Source: Tetrahymena elliotti 4EA (Eukaryota; Ciliophora; Oligohymenophorea; Hymenostomatida; Tetrahymenidae). Taken from it: DNA of 64,000 bases. A program made the translations under genes and the position numbers. The notes beneath the pieces are model-generated. The model was given only the letters and a program-made list of their open reading frames with translations. It was not told where the DNA came from and made no database searches. The stretch spans positions 1,816,352 to 1,880,351 of the forward strand of contig JH720295.1 in NCBI GenBank assembly GCA_000231825.2, in the 5' to 3' direction. Positions 13,143 through 26,694 of the stretch are shown here, in pieces (the first letter of the stretch is position 1; each line of letters begins with the position of its first letter).

Positions 13143-13734
13143 TTTACAAGTAAACTTTGATTTTTAATAATATTTTAAAATTTTGTATCAAAAAATTTAA
13201 CTTAGATTCTAGTAATTTTATCATATTTGAGTATCATAGAAAAATTCTATATTTAATTAAATTAATAAATATCAGTTTATATTCTTAATCATTTTATAAA
13301 ACAAATATAAAATTTTGTATTTATAAAAAAAAATTTCTGATACTCTCTTTCACAAAAAAAATAAAATTTAAGAGCTTATTAATAGTAAATCTAATGTATA
13401 ATTTATATTTTTAAAATATTTAATTATTTTAAACTATTTTCAAAATAATAGCATCAAAACCATTCTATTTTAAAATTAAATATTTTCTATTACTATTATA
13501 CTTTCTTGAATTATTTATTACCCTTTCTTTTTGGATATCCAAAAGTAAATTATTTATTAAATACAAAAACAAAATACAAATTGATAAATAAACTATTATT
13601 TTTAATGAAACTAAATCAAAAGTCATTAACTTTTAATTTAACTAACCTCATTATTTTCAGAGCTTTAATCTTGTGTTCAATTTTTTCTTTTTTAGATTTA
13701 CAATCACTTTATATGTTTAAAAATATTTTAATTA
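13143..13734. other. A+T-rich spacer
   Basis: No coding signature. An open run at 13506-13751 on the + strand is low-complexity and overlaps the 3' end of the LRR gene on the other strand. Confidence 0.5.
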
Positions 13735-15610
13735 TCAATGATTCAGTTTAATAAAAAAAACTATAAACAAAAATAATTACTAAATATTAATAGTCAACAA
13801 CCTTATATTTTTGCAGTGTCTAATTTCTTTTGACTTTAGTAATTTCTCAGATTAACTAAAGAATTTAAAATTAACTTTTTAATATCCAAAACAAAAATGA
13901 AAATTTACCTAAAGGAGGATTCTAATACTAATAAATTTTATAACTTTGAAAGTTATTAATCCAATTACAAATATCCTTCTTCAGTAATTTTATTATCACT
14001 TTAGTACAAAATAAAATAATGAGTTAATTTTTTAGTTTAAAAAATAAATTTAATCTATTTTTAATTAGAATTCAAAATATTTTTTTTAATTTGCTCATTT
14101 TATTTTAGATAAAATAGCTTTACTTTAAGCTTAAATATAAAGACTTTATCTGAGGACTTTCACTCAATCCTTTTGCTAAGCTGATTGCTCCAGAATCTTC
14201 AATCAAATTTCGACTTATTTAAAAAAAAAGCAATTTTTTTTTAATTAAAATAAAGATAGATAAACAAAATTTTAATCATTAATTAAAGGATAAAAAGCTA
14301 ACCATACTTAAGCCATAATTCTAAGTGAATTAAATAATACAATCTTGTTATAGCTTAACCAATAGATTGAGTCCCTTTGTTTTTCATATTATTCTTACTT
14401 TTAATAGAAAATATTTTTGAATTGAATCTAACTTTTAAAATGCTTCAAATCTAAAAAAGCTTGTAAAGCTTACAATAATATCAAAGATAAATGCTTGAGT
14501 AAAGAGCAATTGCTCAAACTATTAGCAATTTCTGATACACCAAAGCAGCTTATATTATTTTCCCTTTTTAAAATAAAAGTATTTGAATTATAATTTACTT
14601 TAAATTTATTTTTGAAATAATAAAACGAAAATGAAAATTTTTGAATTAAATAAATAAGCTTTTAACTAAAACTATAACTCTAAATGAACTAATTTTTTAA
14701 AACTTTTTAAAGTTTCTCCTATTGCAGCTGCTCCTTCATCCATAATTTAATTTTCACTTTATTTTAATTTAAAATTTAATAATTTGTTTTCTTATCAAAC
14801 AAATTAAAGTCAGTGAAAAAAAATAACAGAAAATTTTAAAACTCACTTTTTTTCTTAAAATAATATTTATTAAATTTACTTCAATCTAATATACAGAAAT
14901 GTTAGTTAATTGCTTAAGAAGTATAAAGATTTGCTAAAAGATATAGCTTCATCATCTTTAATCTTATTTTTTCTGTTTTTAAAATAATAGTTTTTAATAC
15001 AAAAATTATTTTAACAAATTGAGAATTTATCATAATTATGTAATTTGGAATTTAAAATAAATTTACCCAAATAATATTTCAAGATTTTCAATAGTCTTAA
15101 CCTCACTTATTCCCTTAATTAATTCATACACTAGTTCTGAATCTAATTTGTTTCCACTTTAAAAAAATTATTACTTTTCGTTATTTTTATTAAGCAACTA
15201 ATTACTAAAAATCAATTGATAATTGTTTCAATTTTAGACATTTTCGAAACAAATCTCTCAACACAGAGACACTTAAAATAGATATTTTATTATAGCTTTT
15301 ACATTTAAAAATATTTATTTTTTTAATTAAGATTCATTTATTAAAAGCAATTATTATAATAATAAAATATTGATGCTTATAAAAATACCTTAAATTTAGC
15401 TTAAATGTATCCATGTTTTTAAAAATAGGAAAGCTTTCAAAAAATAATGTTATCTATTCATCTTTAAGATTCCAGCATCTATGGATAAAAATATCTATTA
15501 CTTGTGTTCTTATTAATTAAATCCTATTTACGCAAGATCTAGATTTAAGTTTTACATTTCTGTACACTATGCAAATTTAGATGATATTTAAATTATGTCT
15601 TAATCTCCAT
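13735..15610 (-). CDS. LRR gene I1 (one repeat per exon)
   Basis: Exons read on the - strand lie near 15610-15520, 15470-15385, 15170-15072, 14965-14883, 14756-14664, 14563-14477, 14388-14297, 14213-14125, 14003-13909 and a C-terminal exon from about 13860. Each internal exon encodes one ribonuclease-inhibitor-type LRR, for example NLIEDSGAISLAKGL followed by LYLSL, and NNISCFGVSEIANSLSNC. Nearly all introns interrupt codons after the second base. The last exon (EKLLKSKEI then a TGA at 13735-13737) matches the end of gene I2. Such LRR arrays form a curved protein-binding surface. The proposed start (MEIKTQF) and the first two exons are the least certain, and phases there do not fully agree. 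Ligand and location unknown. Confidence 0.65.
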
Positions 15611-16479
15611 TTATCAATTCACTAGAATACAAATAATATTATTTTACGAAATTATGTGTTTTAGAAATGAAATTATTTTTTAATAACAATTTAAATTGTA
15701 TCTGTTTAAGTTTTCTTTGAAATGCTAGTTAAAATAAAAAAATTAATATATAACTTATTTGTCAATTTACTATAATTCAAAATCAACATGAGTAAGGGTT
15801 ATTGCATTAGATTTTAAAAACTTTTAATTCAAAATAAAAGAAGATTAGGTTAAATGTTAAAGAAAAAAAATAATCACATCTTAAATTTTGTTGAAATTAC
15901 AAATCTATTATTCCATCTTTTTTTTAAGTTTCTTATTTTTTACTATTAATAAGATAATTCTTATTTTATTAATTTTTCTGAAATGTAAAAAAAAAAACTT
16001 AAAAGTTATTTAATAAATAGGTAAAGATATTTTTCAATACTTTATTGTTGGTTATAATAAAAATAGGTAATGCGAAGGATTCATTTTTATTTAGGAGAAT
16101 TTTTTGTAATGAAATTAAAGTTATGGCAAAATTTTATAAATAATGTTTTGAAAACTAAATGAGTCAGGAAATGCAACACGTTTTGTATAAATATTAAAAC
16201 TCTTATTTTTAGTTGAATTTAAATAAACAAAGAAATATATTTTAGCTTACAATTTTATATTTTGAGTTAAATAATTTTAATGTGGTAATATATTTTATTA
16301 TTTTATGATTGAGTCAATCAAAAAAAATATAGGTCTACTAATCTTTTAATTTTTTTTAAGCCTTTAATATGAAATTATTTTATACTATCTAGAAAATTTG
16401 TTGAGAATCTAATAAGAAATAGGATTATAGTACAGTTTTATTTTATAAATAATTAAGATTTTAAATATAAAATATGATT
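15611..16479. other. Spacer between LRR genes I1 and I2
   Basis: No domain recognised. The last frame of I2 stays open on the - strand down to about 16040 because TGA is scarce, so the true 3' end of I2 may lie in here. Confidence 0.4.
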
Positions 16480-18955
16480 ACTAAATGTTTACAGTTAACA
16501 CCTTTATATTTTAGCAATTCTGTATTTCTTTTGACTTCAATAATCTTTCATTATTGCTATTTTTTTACATAATTTTTTATTCGAATTCATAAATTGTGAA
16601 ACTTTACCCAAAGTAGCATCCTAAGGTTAATAAATTTGATAAAATTAAATTGATTGATCAACTATTTAGTATCCTGCATCACTGATAAGATTTTCACTTT
16701 TTAAATATTTTATTTTTTTCTTAAATTGAGATTTAATTATTAAAAATGAATAAATTTATCTGTTTTTCTTTTAGATAGGTATACTTTAAAAATAAGTTAA
16801 TTTGCTTTAAAAAAAATTGAATATCAATTAAATATTTTATGATGTTTTTTTTGATATTAAATAACTAAGAAAAATATTAATAAATTTACAATAAACTTAT
16901 CTCTAAATAAGTTATTTATGTGCAAGAACTTAAATTAGATGCAAAACTGATAATCCCAGAATCTTTAATCTAATTTAAATTTAGTAAATATTTTAAATTC
17001 TGTAAAATAATAATAAATAAAAAATGATATAAAATTTCAAAATACTCTAACTAACTTAAATAGCACCTTCATCACAAATTTAATTCTTACTTTTAGTTAA
17101 AATAGTTAAATTTTTATTTTTTATTTAGTAAAAACTAATGTTATTTCTAAAAATTAAAACATAAAAGTAATTTGAAATTAAACTTTTCTTTGATGAAAAA
17201 ATTCAAATTTAAATAACAGAAAGTTAAAATTTGAAAAAATAAATTTATTAAATAAGTAAATATCTCTTTATTTTTTGAAAATTTAAAGATTGAAATAAGA
17301 CAAATTTAAAAGATTTGTATGATTTTTATATTATTTACATTACTTTTTATAACTCTATCTTTTATATTTATTTGAAAGGTTGACACATTTTTTGAAATCT
17401 TCAGTATTTAATCAAAAAAGTTGAAAAAACCAAAAACCCAACCCAAATTCCAGCTATGTATGCTTACAACTAAAAAATAAGATAATTCAAATCTCTTTTT
17501 TGTAGTTGTTTTGAACAATAAAAATATAATTTTATTCTTCTATACTGACAAATGTATTTTAAGTTTGCTGCTTTCAGGATATTTTTATTTTCTAATCATA
17601 GGCACATTTCTACAATTTGTTAAATTAAGTTTTTCTTAATAGTAAATACACATAAATATTAGTACTGAATCATATACAGAATGTTTTTTCAAAGTGAAAA
17701 TAAAGGTCAATGAAAATTTAAATAAAAGAGGTATTTATTCATCAGTTGAATATATCTTAAGATTTGCTTATTAAGAATCAATTATATTTTTATAAATATT
17801 TTTTGTTGCTTTGATTGATAACTAAAAAAACTAGCATATCAGAATAAATTTAATGTTTATAAATTGTATCAAATATCACCAACTAAAAAATCTCAAATTC
17901 TTTATCCATCTGCTAAAATTGTTTAGAGGAGGAATAGAAGATTTTATATTGAATTTTAATAAAATAAATAAGTTTTTGTTTTAGAATCTAAAAGAATAAT
18001 AAATAAAGTTGTAGGTACCCAATATTTAAATGTAAATCTAGATATTTTATAATGAAGAAATAGCAGGTGTTAACTAAGATATCGAATTCAATCCTTTAAA
18101 GCTAATACTTTTTTTAAGAATAGATAAGCCATTTAAAAAATATTTGAAATAATTAACTTTAATCCAAGTGTGAGATTTTTTAATTATTAACATGCTTTTA
18201 AAAGATTTGAAATAGTTTCTGATCCTAATTGCTTAATATCACATAAACTATTCAAATATAATTAAAACATTAATAATTATATTTATATTAAAAATATTTA
18301 TCAACTGCAAAAATAATTCAATTCCTTTTAATTCTTTAAATTCAGGTATTGTCTCTATAATATCCTTTATTTCCTAATCCTTAAAATTGATTTCTATTTT
18401 TATTTTTTATTTTTTTTTGCTATTAAAATAAAATTATTTTACATAATACTTAAGCTAAAGGTTTAAATTTCATTGAATTAGCCTAACTTCTCCCTAAGTT
18501 ATTGTAATTCTAAATCACCAATAATGCAACCACTAATTGAATTTATATAATTAAAGTTTGAATATTTTAAGTAAATTAAAAATAAATTAAAAATTTTTAC
18601 CTAAGCAACAACTCTAGATTTTTAAAACCACTTACATCCGAATTATAAAATTTTTTAATTGAATAAAATATCTTTGAGTATTTATAACCTCATTTATCAA
18701 ATTTACTTATTCGATATTGTAGACTTGAATATTTATTTTGAAATTCCTATCAAAATTATTTAATTTGATTTCTAAAACTAATTCTTCTCTAATTACTCAT
18801 ATCTTAATTTAATACTCCGATTTAAACAGTAGGTAGATATGTGCAAAGTAAGTTTAAATCCCTTGTACTTCTAAAAAACTACACTTTCTTCAAAGAACTA
18901 AAAAGAGAGGATTGAATTTGCTGAAAAATTTATGGTTGAAGTAATTTATTAGGCT
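16480..18955 (-). CDS. LRR gene I2, partly degenerate
   Basis: LRR exons on the - strand: 18540-18455 (GCIIGDLELQQLREKLGQF), 18400-18305 (DQEIKDIIETIPEFKELKG), 18255-18190 (KQLGSETISNLLKAC), 18115-18015, 16972-16893 (KDSGIISFASNLSSC) and 16700-16610, with a C-terminal exon at about 16556-16490 (ERLLKSKEIQNCQNIKVL). A further open exon-like segment at 18950-18700 (EESVVFQKYKGFKL) has no recognised domain. Exons at 17095-17040 and 18660-18605 look shortened, and 17100-17880 holds nothing readable, so the gene may be decaying or may be two fragments. The shared tail with I1 shows that the two are paralogues. Confidence 0.5.
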
Positions 18956-19229
18956 TAATTATTGGTAAAACTGAATCATTTAAATTAAATAAAATTTTTA
19001 AAATTTCAATTAAAATTAATATAATAATTTAATTTGTTTGTTTTTTATCTTCTTTATTCTCTTACATTAAAATTGATAGAAATAAAGTATTTTATTTCAA
19101 GTTATTTTTAAAAGTATTATGAATTTTTTCAAAGTCTTGAAATATGAATAAAGTGTAATTTAAAATTATTAAAATTTTTAAAAACAAAACAAATAAAGCA
19201 TAGATATAAAGTGACTTTTAACAATTTTT

Positions 19230-22200
19230 AAATAGCTTCAATCATTTTAAATTTATAAAGTAACAAGTTTGTTTATTTTAAATGCATTTAATTTGTGAAG
19301 AACCTTCTCTTTTTCTGACTAACAAGAGCTTTTATTTTGAATTAAATAAAATATTAAACTTTAGTATTTTTATTTAAAAAAATAATATTTTGAACTATCT
19401 GATCCTAAAATATTTAAAAATGAAATTAATTTAATTACGAAAGAAATAGAGTGAGAGCTAAAATATTATTGCATTTTAGAATATTTTTTGATTTCAACAA
19501 ATTTTCTCCGTCACTAGAATTTATACAATAAAAATTAAATAAATTTACTTCTAGAATATTTTACCCTAAATCGCAATCTAATTGAATTAGATTTGGTAAA
19601 GATTAAAGGCATTAATCTAAATACAAATATCCTATCTTGGAAATTATATTTTTGCTATTTTACAAAAATAAAATAAATTTTAAAAGTTGATGAAGAAATA
19701 TAAATTTTTTAAACATTTAAAGCTAAATTAAAAAAATTTTTTCATTCAATTTAAACATAAATTGTAAATTTAAAAGAAAGTGTAATAAAAGTTAAATTCT
19801 GTGAAGAAACTTATTCAATCAAATTATTTCCTAAATTAATTAAATTTAATACCCTACTTATCTTTTATTAATATCATTTTATCTAGCAAAATATATAGAA
19901 AATTATCAATATTAATTTATATTTGCTGTCAGAACAAATTTTAAGATTTTTGGTTTCAAAAATATATAGAAAATTATCAATATTAATTTTTAATTTTTGT
20001 CAGAACAAATTTTAAGATTTTTGGTTTCAAATTTATTAAAAATACCATAAAGATTTATGAGGTTTAAGTGTTGTTTTTTGGCTATCAAATTAAAAAAATT
20101 ATAAATAAAATAATCAATTACAAGAAACAAAGATGTAAAACTCTAATGTTGGAGCATTTACTCATACCTGTTGCGATAGCCTAAGCTCCTACATCTCCAA
20201 AATTATTTTGGCTTTTTAAATTATTTAATATTATTTTTGATTGATAATACAATATTTTATAAATAAGTAATAAAAAAATATTACTTAATGCAAAATACAA
20301 AATCTTTAAGATTTTTGTATAAACTCAAAGATTCAGCTAAAGCACATACTCCTATATCACTAACTTAATTTGACCTATAATTAAAATAAAAATATTTAAA
20401 AGATAAAAAACTTTTTAATTTTACTTTAAATTTAAAATCAAAGATTGTGCTCTAGAGCAGCTTTAAAGTCCGCTTTCAAAATTTTTTATATCATCTCCAA
20501 TACTGTTATTTCTTGATAAAAACAACATTTAAGTTTATTATAAATATTATTCTATGATAAAGAATGAGTGACAATTTGTTTACTTTAACCATAGTTGAAG
20601 TTCTATCACATCTTTTAGGTTTTTTAATGCTTCTCCAATAGCATTAGCTCCATCACTTCCAATTTTATTTTTACTATCAAAAAAATATTTTTATTTCAAG
20701 GCATTTTAATTTTATTTATTGATATTTTCTAAAAAAAATGGATATTCTCAAATTTTATTTACGATAAACTCATTGATAGATTTGTAATTTAAGCACATTT
20801 ACCTAAACCTGATGAAAGAGATTAAGCCCCTTAGATACCTAATCTATTTTTGCTTTTTGATTTGATAAATGAATTTAAATAATTTAATTTTCAACTAAAA
20901 AATGATAATAATTAAATTTTTAATTTATAATTAATAATAACCATAGATATAGTTTTAAATTTGTTAAATTTTTTAGACTGCTTATTGCTAAACCTATTGC
21001 ATATGCTCCTTCTTTTTCTATTTTGTTTTCCCTAGATAAAATTACAGAAAATAAATAATTAAATATTATACTAAGGACAGTATGAATAATTTAATTTTAT
21101 TGTAAAGAATAATTATTGTTTAATTTAATAAAAAATTTTTATTTACCTAAGAGATAGATTCAATGTTGTTATTAGAGTACAATTACTCAAACCTATAGCT
21201 AAATCAGATATTCCTTTATCGTATATGCTATTTAATCTTTAAAAAAAATTTTAAAACAAAATATCCATATAAAAATAAGAAATATAATAGTAAAAAAGTA
21301 AATTTACATCAATATCATTTCTAGTTTTGTGATTTCTTTTAGATTATTTAGCATTTAACCTAATGAACATATTCCTTCATTTCCTATTTCATTTTCTCTT
21401 TTTTGGTTTATATAAACATGTTTTTAAAATAAAGATGGAAGAAAATTTATCAAGATTCTATCCAAATTCATAAATTCACTTAAAAATTTTACGAAAAATA
21501 GAGCGATAAAGATGATAGCTATTTACATTTACTTAATTCTGTAACTATTTTTGAAACTCCTCTATTCCCAAGAATATTTGAACTTTTTAAATAAAAAGTA
21601 TTTAAATTGAATTTAATTAATTATCTGTATTAATTACCTCATGTCAAGTTCTAAACTTTTCAGATTCAAAAGCTTGCTTAAAGCTTAACTGAGTTTATAT
21701 GCTCCATCCTTTGAAATACTATTCTCACTTTTATTAATAATAATAATAATTTTTGCATTTTTTTTTTGATGTTTTAATTTTAAGCTTATTAATTTTTATT
21801 AGTTTTTATTAATAATTGCTTAGAGATTTAAAAATTTTAATAAAATTAGGCTTTAGCTTTGTAAGTTTTGTTAATCTTTATTTTTATATTTAAAATTTGC
21901 TTAAGATATTTTGACAAGAGTAAAATATTTCAGAAAATTAACTCTATTTTGTAAGGTATTTTTTTAGCGTTTTTGATTGAATGGAAATTTAAATAGTTAG
22001 AAAAAATATAATCTAGCAAATAATGAACTAGATTTTAGTTTCCTTTTATTTTGATCTTTTAACTTATTTAGTTTCTTGAGTGAAGGAATAAAAAATGTAA
22101 AATAAATTGTAATTTAAAAAGTATTTATCTTTATTAAAGTAATTGCTTTAAATTTGAATAATTTAGAAACTCTAAAATAAATAAAAAATTTACTTTAATT

Positions 22201-22985
22201 GAAGAACTAGATTTACTAGTTTTTCACTTAAAAAACTCAAACTATTGCCCAAATACATAGCCCCAATATCATCAATTTAATTATTTCTATTTTAAAAAAT
22301 ATTTAGATAAATTCCATTTAATATTTATAAATATTGATATACTGTCAATCCTATTAATAAGCACCTTATCTCACCCTAAGCTTTTTTTAGTTAATATTGT
22401 GTTTTTCAAGATTTTTGAAATGAATTTTAATTTTTTGTATTAAGGTGATAATTATTGAGGATCTGTAGTAATATCAAAAAAAATAAATACCCAACTAGGA
22501 GTTCTAGATTTTAAATATTTTCTATAGTTTTAACCGCTTCAACTAGTTCCTTTAAACCATCTGACTCAATGTAATTCTATCTTAATATTAAAAAATATTA
22601 AATTTTTTAAATAATAAAGCTTATTACTGCATTTCAATTTTCAGATTTATAAGCTTGGTGGATTTTTTTAAGAAAGATCCTAAAATAGATGCTCCCTATG
22701 TAAATAAGTTATTATAGCTATTTGAATTAAAAAGATAAGTTTAAGTAAGTATAAATCTAATCTATTTAGTTACCTAATTATCAGCTTAAGATTCTTCAAT
22801 TTTTTGAACTCTGGTAAATCATCAAATAAAATTTTTAACTCATCAGCTTAAATATCATTATATCTTTATGATATAAAATTTAAAATGTATTTAGATTTTA
22901 GAAATGTTAAGCTTTACTTGAGATTTAAAATCAAACTTTGAATCTCTTGACATTCCTTTAAAGAAGATTAAATAAAGGTTAGCAT
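19230..22985 (-). CDS. LRR gene I3, long array of single-repeat exons
   Basis: It starts MLTFIQSSLKECQEIQSL (ATG at 22983-22985). About seventeen exons follow near 22861-22774, 22715-22632, 22575-22487, 22296-22202, 21727-21643, 21588-21531, 21405-21311, 21235-21152, 21047-20957, 20850-20805, 20670-20590, 20510-20449, 20375-20287, 20196-20116, 19660-19560 and a C-terminal exon from 19335. Most give one clean RNI-type LRR, for example NKIGSDGANAIGEALKNLKD and NNFGDVGAQAIATGMSKC. Exons at 21588-21531 and 20850-20805 encode only half a repeat. Splice phase is constant (after codon base 2), so exons can be gained or lost without frame damage. The end (LVSQKKRRFF) resembles tails of the other LRR genes here. 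It is probably an interaction scaffold; partner unknown. Confidence 0.75.
19888..20028. repeat. Tandem direct repeat, 2 x about 70 bp
   Basis: Two adjacent copies (19888-19957 and 19958-20028) share almost all bases, including GTCAGAACAAATTTTAAGAT. They lie inside an intron of LRR gene I3. Confidence 0.85.
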
Positions 22986-23826
22986 TTATTAATTCTTCAC
23001 ACCACATTCTCTTTTTATTATATAATATGAAATAAATTTAAAAATGAGTAGAGAAATCCATTCACATTTAAGAAAGAATCAAATTAAAAAGTTTAATAGT
23101 TTACTCTAATTATATGTTTAGATGAATGACTGCCCTAATGTCTGTTCTAATTAACTTTTATGGTTGTTAAAAGATTAATTAATGGTAGTAAATTTATTTT
23201 TTATAAAAATTACTTCATAGACATCATAAAATGTTTTACTTTATTGCTCCATTTTTCTTCCTAATATTTTGATTATTTTTCTAAAATTTAATTAAAAATT
23301 TCCTCTTATTTATAATTAAAATAAGCATAATTACTCAATAATTTTATAAAGTATAAATTTTAAGTTGTTTTATAAAAAATATAATTATATATTATAAAAA
23401 TGTGTTTATTATTATTTCAATAAAATTTTCAAAATTAAAAACTTTAATTTTTAAAAATAAAAACAAAAATTTTAATTTGAAAGGGGGTTTATCTTTTGAA
23501 ATTTTGTTCAAATTAAAATTCCTTTATTCTTTATTGATTCCTCAATTTAATTTTAATTTTCAAAGCAAATAAAATTTTTTCAAATATTCACTTGTTTAGA
23601 ATAAAAATTCATTAATTAATGTACATTTCTGACAAAAATAGAAATAAAACGAAAATATTGTATTTTTTTAGGTCTTTTTTTATCTTAAATTTAAGTGTAT
23701 TTATTATATTTTATTAAAATTGATAAATCTTAATTAATAAATAAGCATTAACTCTTTTAGCTCCAAAATAATCTATTAAATTTAATAAATCAGAAAATAA
23801 ATACGATTTAAAAAAAATAAAATAAA
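22986..23826. other. Divergent promoter region between I3 and J1
   Basis: Non-coding A+T-rich sequence between two divergently oriented LRR genes, so it must hold both 5' ends. A purine tract (GAAAGGGGG) lies at about 23480. No specific element recognised. Confidence 0.45.
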
Positions 23827-25611
23827 ATGATAAGTATTAAATAGGCTAAAGATTTAAAAAATGTGATATTTCTTTAAACTTCTTCTCTTTTTCTTACAAT
23901 ATACTCTTTTATTGAAATTTAATTTATTATTTTTATAAAATGATTTTTAACTTTTGAATTAAAAATATAATAAATCAAAGCTCCAAAAAGATTGAGGCTT
24001 ATGTGATACCAGATTAAAATACTTTTTTGACAAGTTGCATCGACATCTAAATTTTATTTCTAAACCTAAGGTAATAAAATATTATTTGTTTTATTTATTT
24101 TTTTAATATTTCAATTCAAAAAAAGAAAAATATTTTAAGTTTTAAGAAAGAAAGATTAATTTAAAAAATTTATGAAATTAAATAAGATTCACTTAATTTG
24201 GAGACGAGTATGGATAATATTTAGCTTAAGGATTATCTAAATGCAATAAACTGAAAGATTTATAGATATTATTAGGGTATATACTTCTTTCATTTGTTAG
24301 TTACTTTTTAAATATTTTAGCTTAAACTTTGGAGGAAATAAATTATTTTTAATTTTAAAAGCCGAAATAAAATTAAAAATTAAGGTGTTTAATAGGTTTG
24401 CTTAAGCTTATAAAAATGTGTTAATCTTTCAGCTTTGAGATTGGAATTTGAGTAAGAATTTCCTCATTTAATCTTTACATAGAACATTATTTATAAAAAA
24501 ATAAGATAAAATTTAATTGGAGACAAAGGAGTTTTAAGCTTAGGTTCATGCTTAAAAAACTGCCATAATATTTCTATTTTGACACTTGATTTCTCATAAA
24601 ATTTAAAATTCATTCATCTTTTAATTCTTTAAATTTACAAATATCTCTTTTTTATCAAGACTTAAGTTATTTAGATATTTATAAAAAATAGGTAGAATAC
24701 CCTTAAGGATTTTGCTTTATTAGATTTATTATCTTCTTTAGCAAAATGCACAAAACTTGAAAATTTGAAGTTATTTTTTTCGTAAAAAAATTTATTTGAT
24801 CAACAAATATTTTTCTTATTTATTTCTTCATGAACTTAAAATTAAATAAAAAGAAAGAATTAAATTTAGGATTAGAGATCATCAAATTAAAAATCTTACT
24901 CATTTAAGTTTATTCATCTTATGGCCTTACATTTATACTTTGAGTAAAAAATAATTTTTTAAACTAATCCTTTAATTCTTTTAATAAATATTCCTTTTTA
25001 GTCTTTTTAGTGAAATAAATTATATATTAAAAATTTAAATCTACAACAGTGGGAACTTTATCGGAGATAAGTATGTATAAAATTTTGATTATATGCTATA
25101 AAGCTGCTCTAATCTTAAAACTTTGACTTTATGGCTAAGGTAAACTTTAATTTATAAGTTAAATGTTAGATCATAAGGTTTCTATTTATCATAAGTAGTT
25201 ATTTAATTATCAAATTTAATATACTGTTTTGTTACATTAAATAATATAAAAAAATTATAGCAAAAATAAAATAAGTGATTCAGGGACAAGAGATTTAGTT
25301 TAATATCTCAAATACTGCCCTAATATCTAAATATTAATTCTTTGGATTAAGTAATAAATATTAAATTTTAATTGAATACACATAATATAAATTCTATTTT
25401 TGCTAATATTTTAGTATATCAGCAATTTATTCTCTTATTTCTTTATTAAGCTAAAACATCAAAATATTTAGCTTTCTATTTATTTCATTTCAAAATTTTG
25501 TTTATTCATCTTTTTTTCTCTGTAAATCTTCTTAATAAATTATTTTATAATTTAAAAACAAGTAATGGAGTTAGTCTTAATAAAAAGGGAAAGTTAATAA
25601 AAAAATTTTGA
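23827..25611 (+). pseudogene. LRR gene J1, damaged twin of J2
   Basis: Exons at about 23968-24070, 24187-24283, 24375-24452, 24515-24595, 24690-24780, 25050-25138, 25272-25350 and 25562-25611 each encode one RNI-type LRR (FGDEYGQYLAQGLSKC, DSGTRDLVQYLKYCPNI). They match J2 exon by exon. Two lesions stand out. The 5' splice site after LTLDFS (24596-24597) reads AT where J2 has GT. In the last exon one A is missing from an A-run near 25605, so the frame meets TGA at 25609-25611 instead of running on to the KLKRLVSKV-type tail of J2. The ATG at 23827 (MISIKQAKDLKN) parallels the J2 start, but the first intron phase is unclear. Confidence 0.65.
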
Positions 25612-25985
25612 AATTAAAATTATTAGTTTTAATATCAATGTCTTTTTGAAAATAAGAAAAATTCGACTTGGTGAATTAAAAGAATGAATATGTGTTTTAT
25701 GAAATAAATATTAGTATCTTTTTATTGAAATAGTCTTTATTGGCACAATATTTAAACTAAGTATATTCAAAAAATTTCTTACTCAATAAATAAAAAAATA
25801 AATATTTCAAATGAAATACAAAAACAAAATTTTTTTTCTACAAATGTAAAATCTGAATTAAATTTTTGTTTAATGCCCTTAATATAATGTGGATAGAATT
25901 ATATTAATGGTTCTTTTATAATTTAAAAATTTAAATATTTTTCTTTTGTTTTAATTTTCTTTAATCTTATCTGATTTTAAGTGAA
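25612..25985. other. A+T-rich spacer
   Basis: 3' flank of J1. No coding signature recognised. Confidence 0.4.
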
Positions 25986-26460
25986 GATGTATTTTTCTAC
26001 CCAATCTGCATTTAGTTCTTTATTCCATTTAAATTATCTTAAACTTATTTAATTCTCTTTGAAATGTGCTACAATCTCTTTTTCTATTTCTAAGTCAATC
26101 ATAAACTACCTCTATTGGTAAAATCTGTACTGATAAAGGTTGGGAATTAATTTTTAATATTTTATAATAACAATCTATCTATTATCTTTTTAAATATAAT
26201 ATTTAATATAGATAATCATATTGTACTCTATCTAATACATATATTGCCAGAATTTTATTAAGAGACAGACTATCATATCTAATAAAAAATTGTTGAAATT
26301 TAATGATTTGAATATTTTTATCAAAAATTAATTTAATAAAATATTTATTAAATAGTTCTGGATATGATCCTTTTAAACTATAATTATTTTGGTAGCTTAT
26401 TAACAAAGTTATCCTATGAACTGGAGTTATTTTTAGCAATTAATGAAAAATATAACATCA
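25985..26460 (-). pseudogene. Broken gene remnant of unknown family
   Basis: One - frame from about 26455 to 26115 reads as normal protein (PVHRITLLISYQNNYSLKG, IRYDSLSLNKILAIYVLDRV, SVQILPIEVVYD) and then stops at a TGA near 26107. A second - frame from about 26110 to 25985 carries on in the same style (MIDLEIEKEIVAHFKEN, WNKELNADWVEKYIFT). The two together suggest one protein split by a frameshift or an unrecognised intron. No ATG, domain or paralogue was identified. It lies between J1 and C1, and the upstream part seems lost. Confidence 0.4.
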
Positions 26461-26694
26461 TTCATATCACTTCTAATTATTTATTTATTTATCTAAATGG
26501 AATTTTTATTTTTCTAAAGGAAATTAATATGTAAAAGGTAGAAAATTTTAAAAATTAGATAAACTATAAACAATCCATGATAAATGAAGACCGGTTTGTT
26601 TGCAAAGGTTATATCTTTAGATTTTTGTTAGATTTTAATTTTATACTTGAACATTAACTGTTTAATCAAAAAGTTAATAAAATTAACCAAAAAA

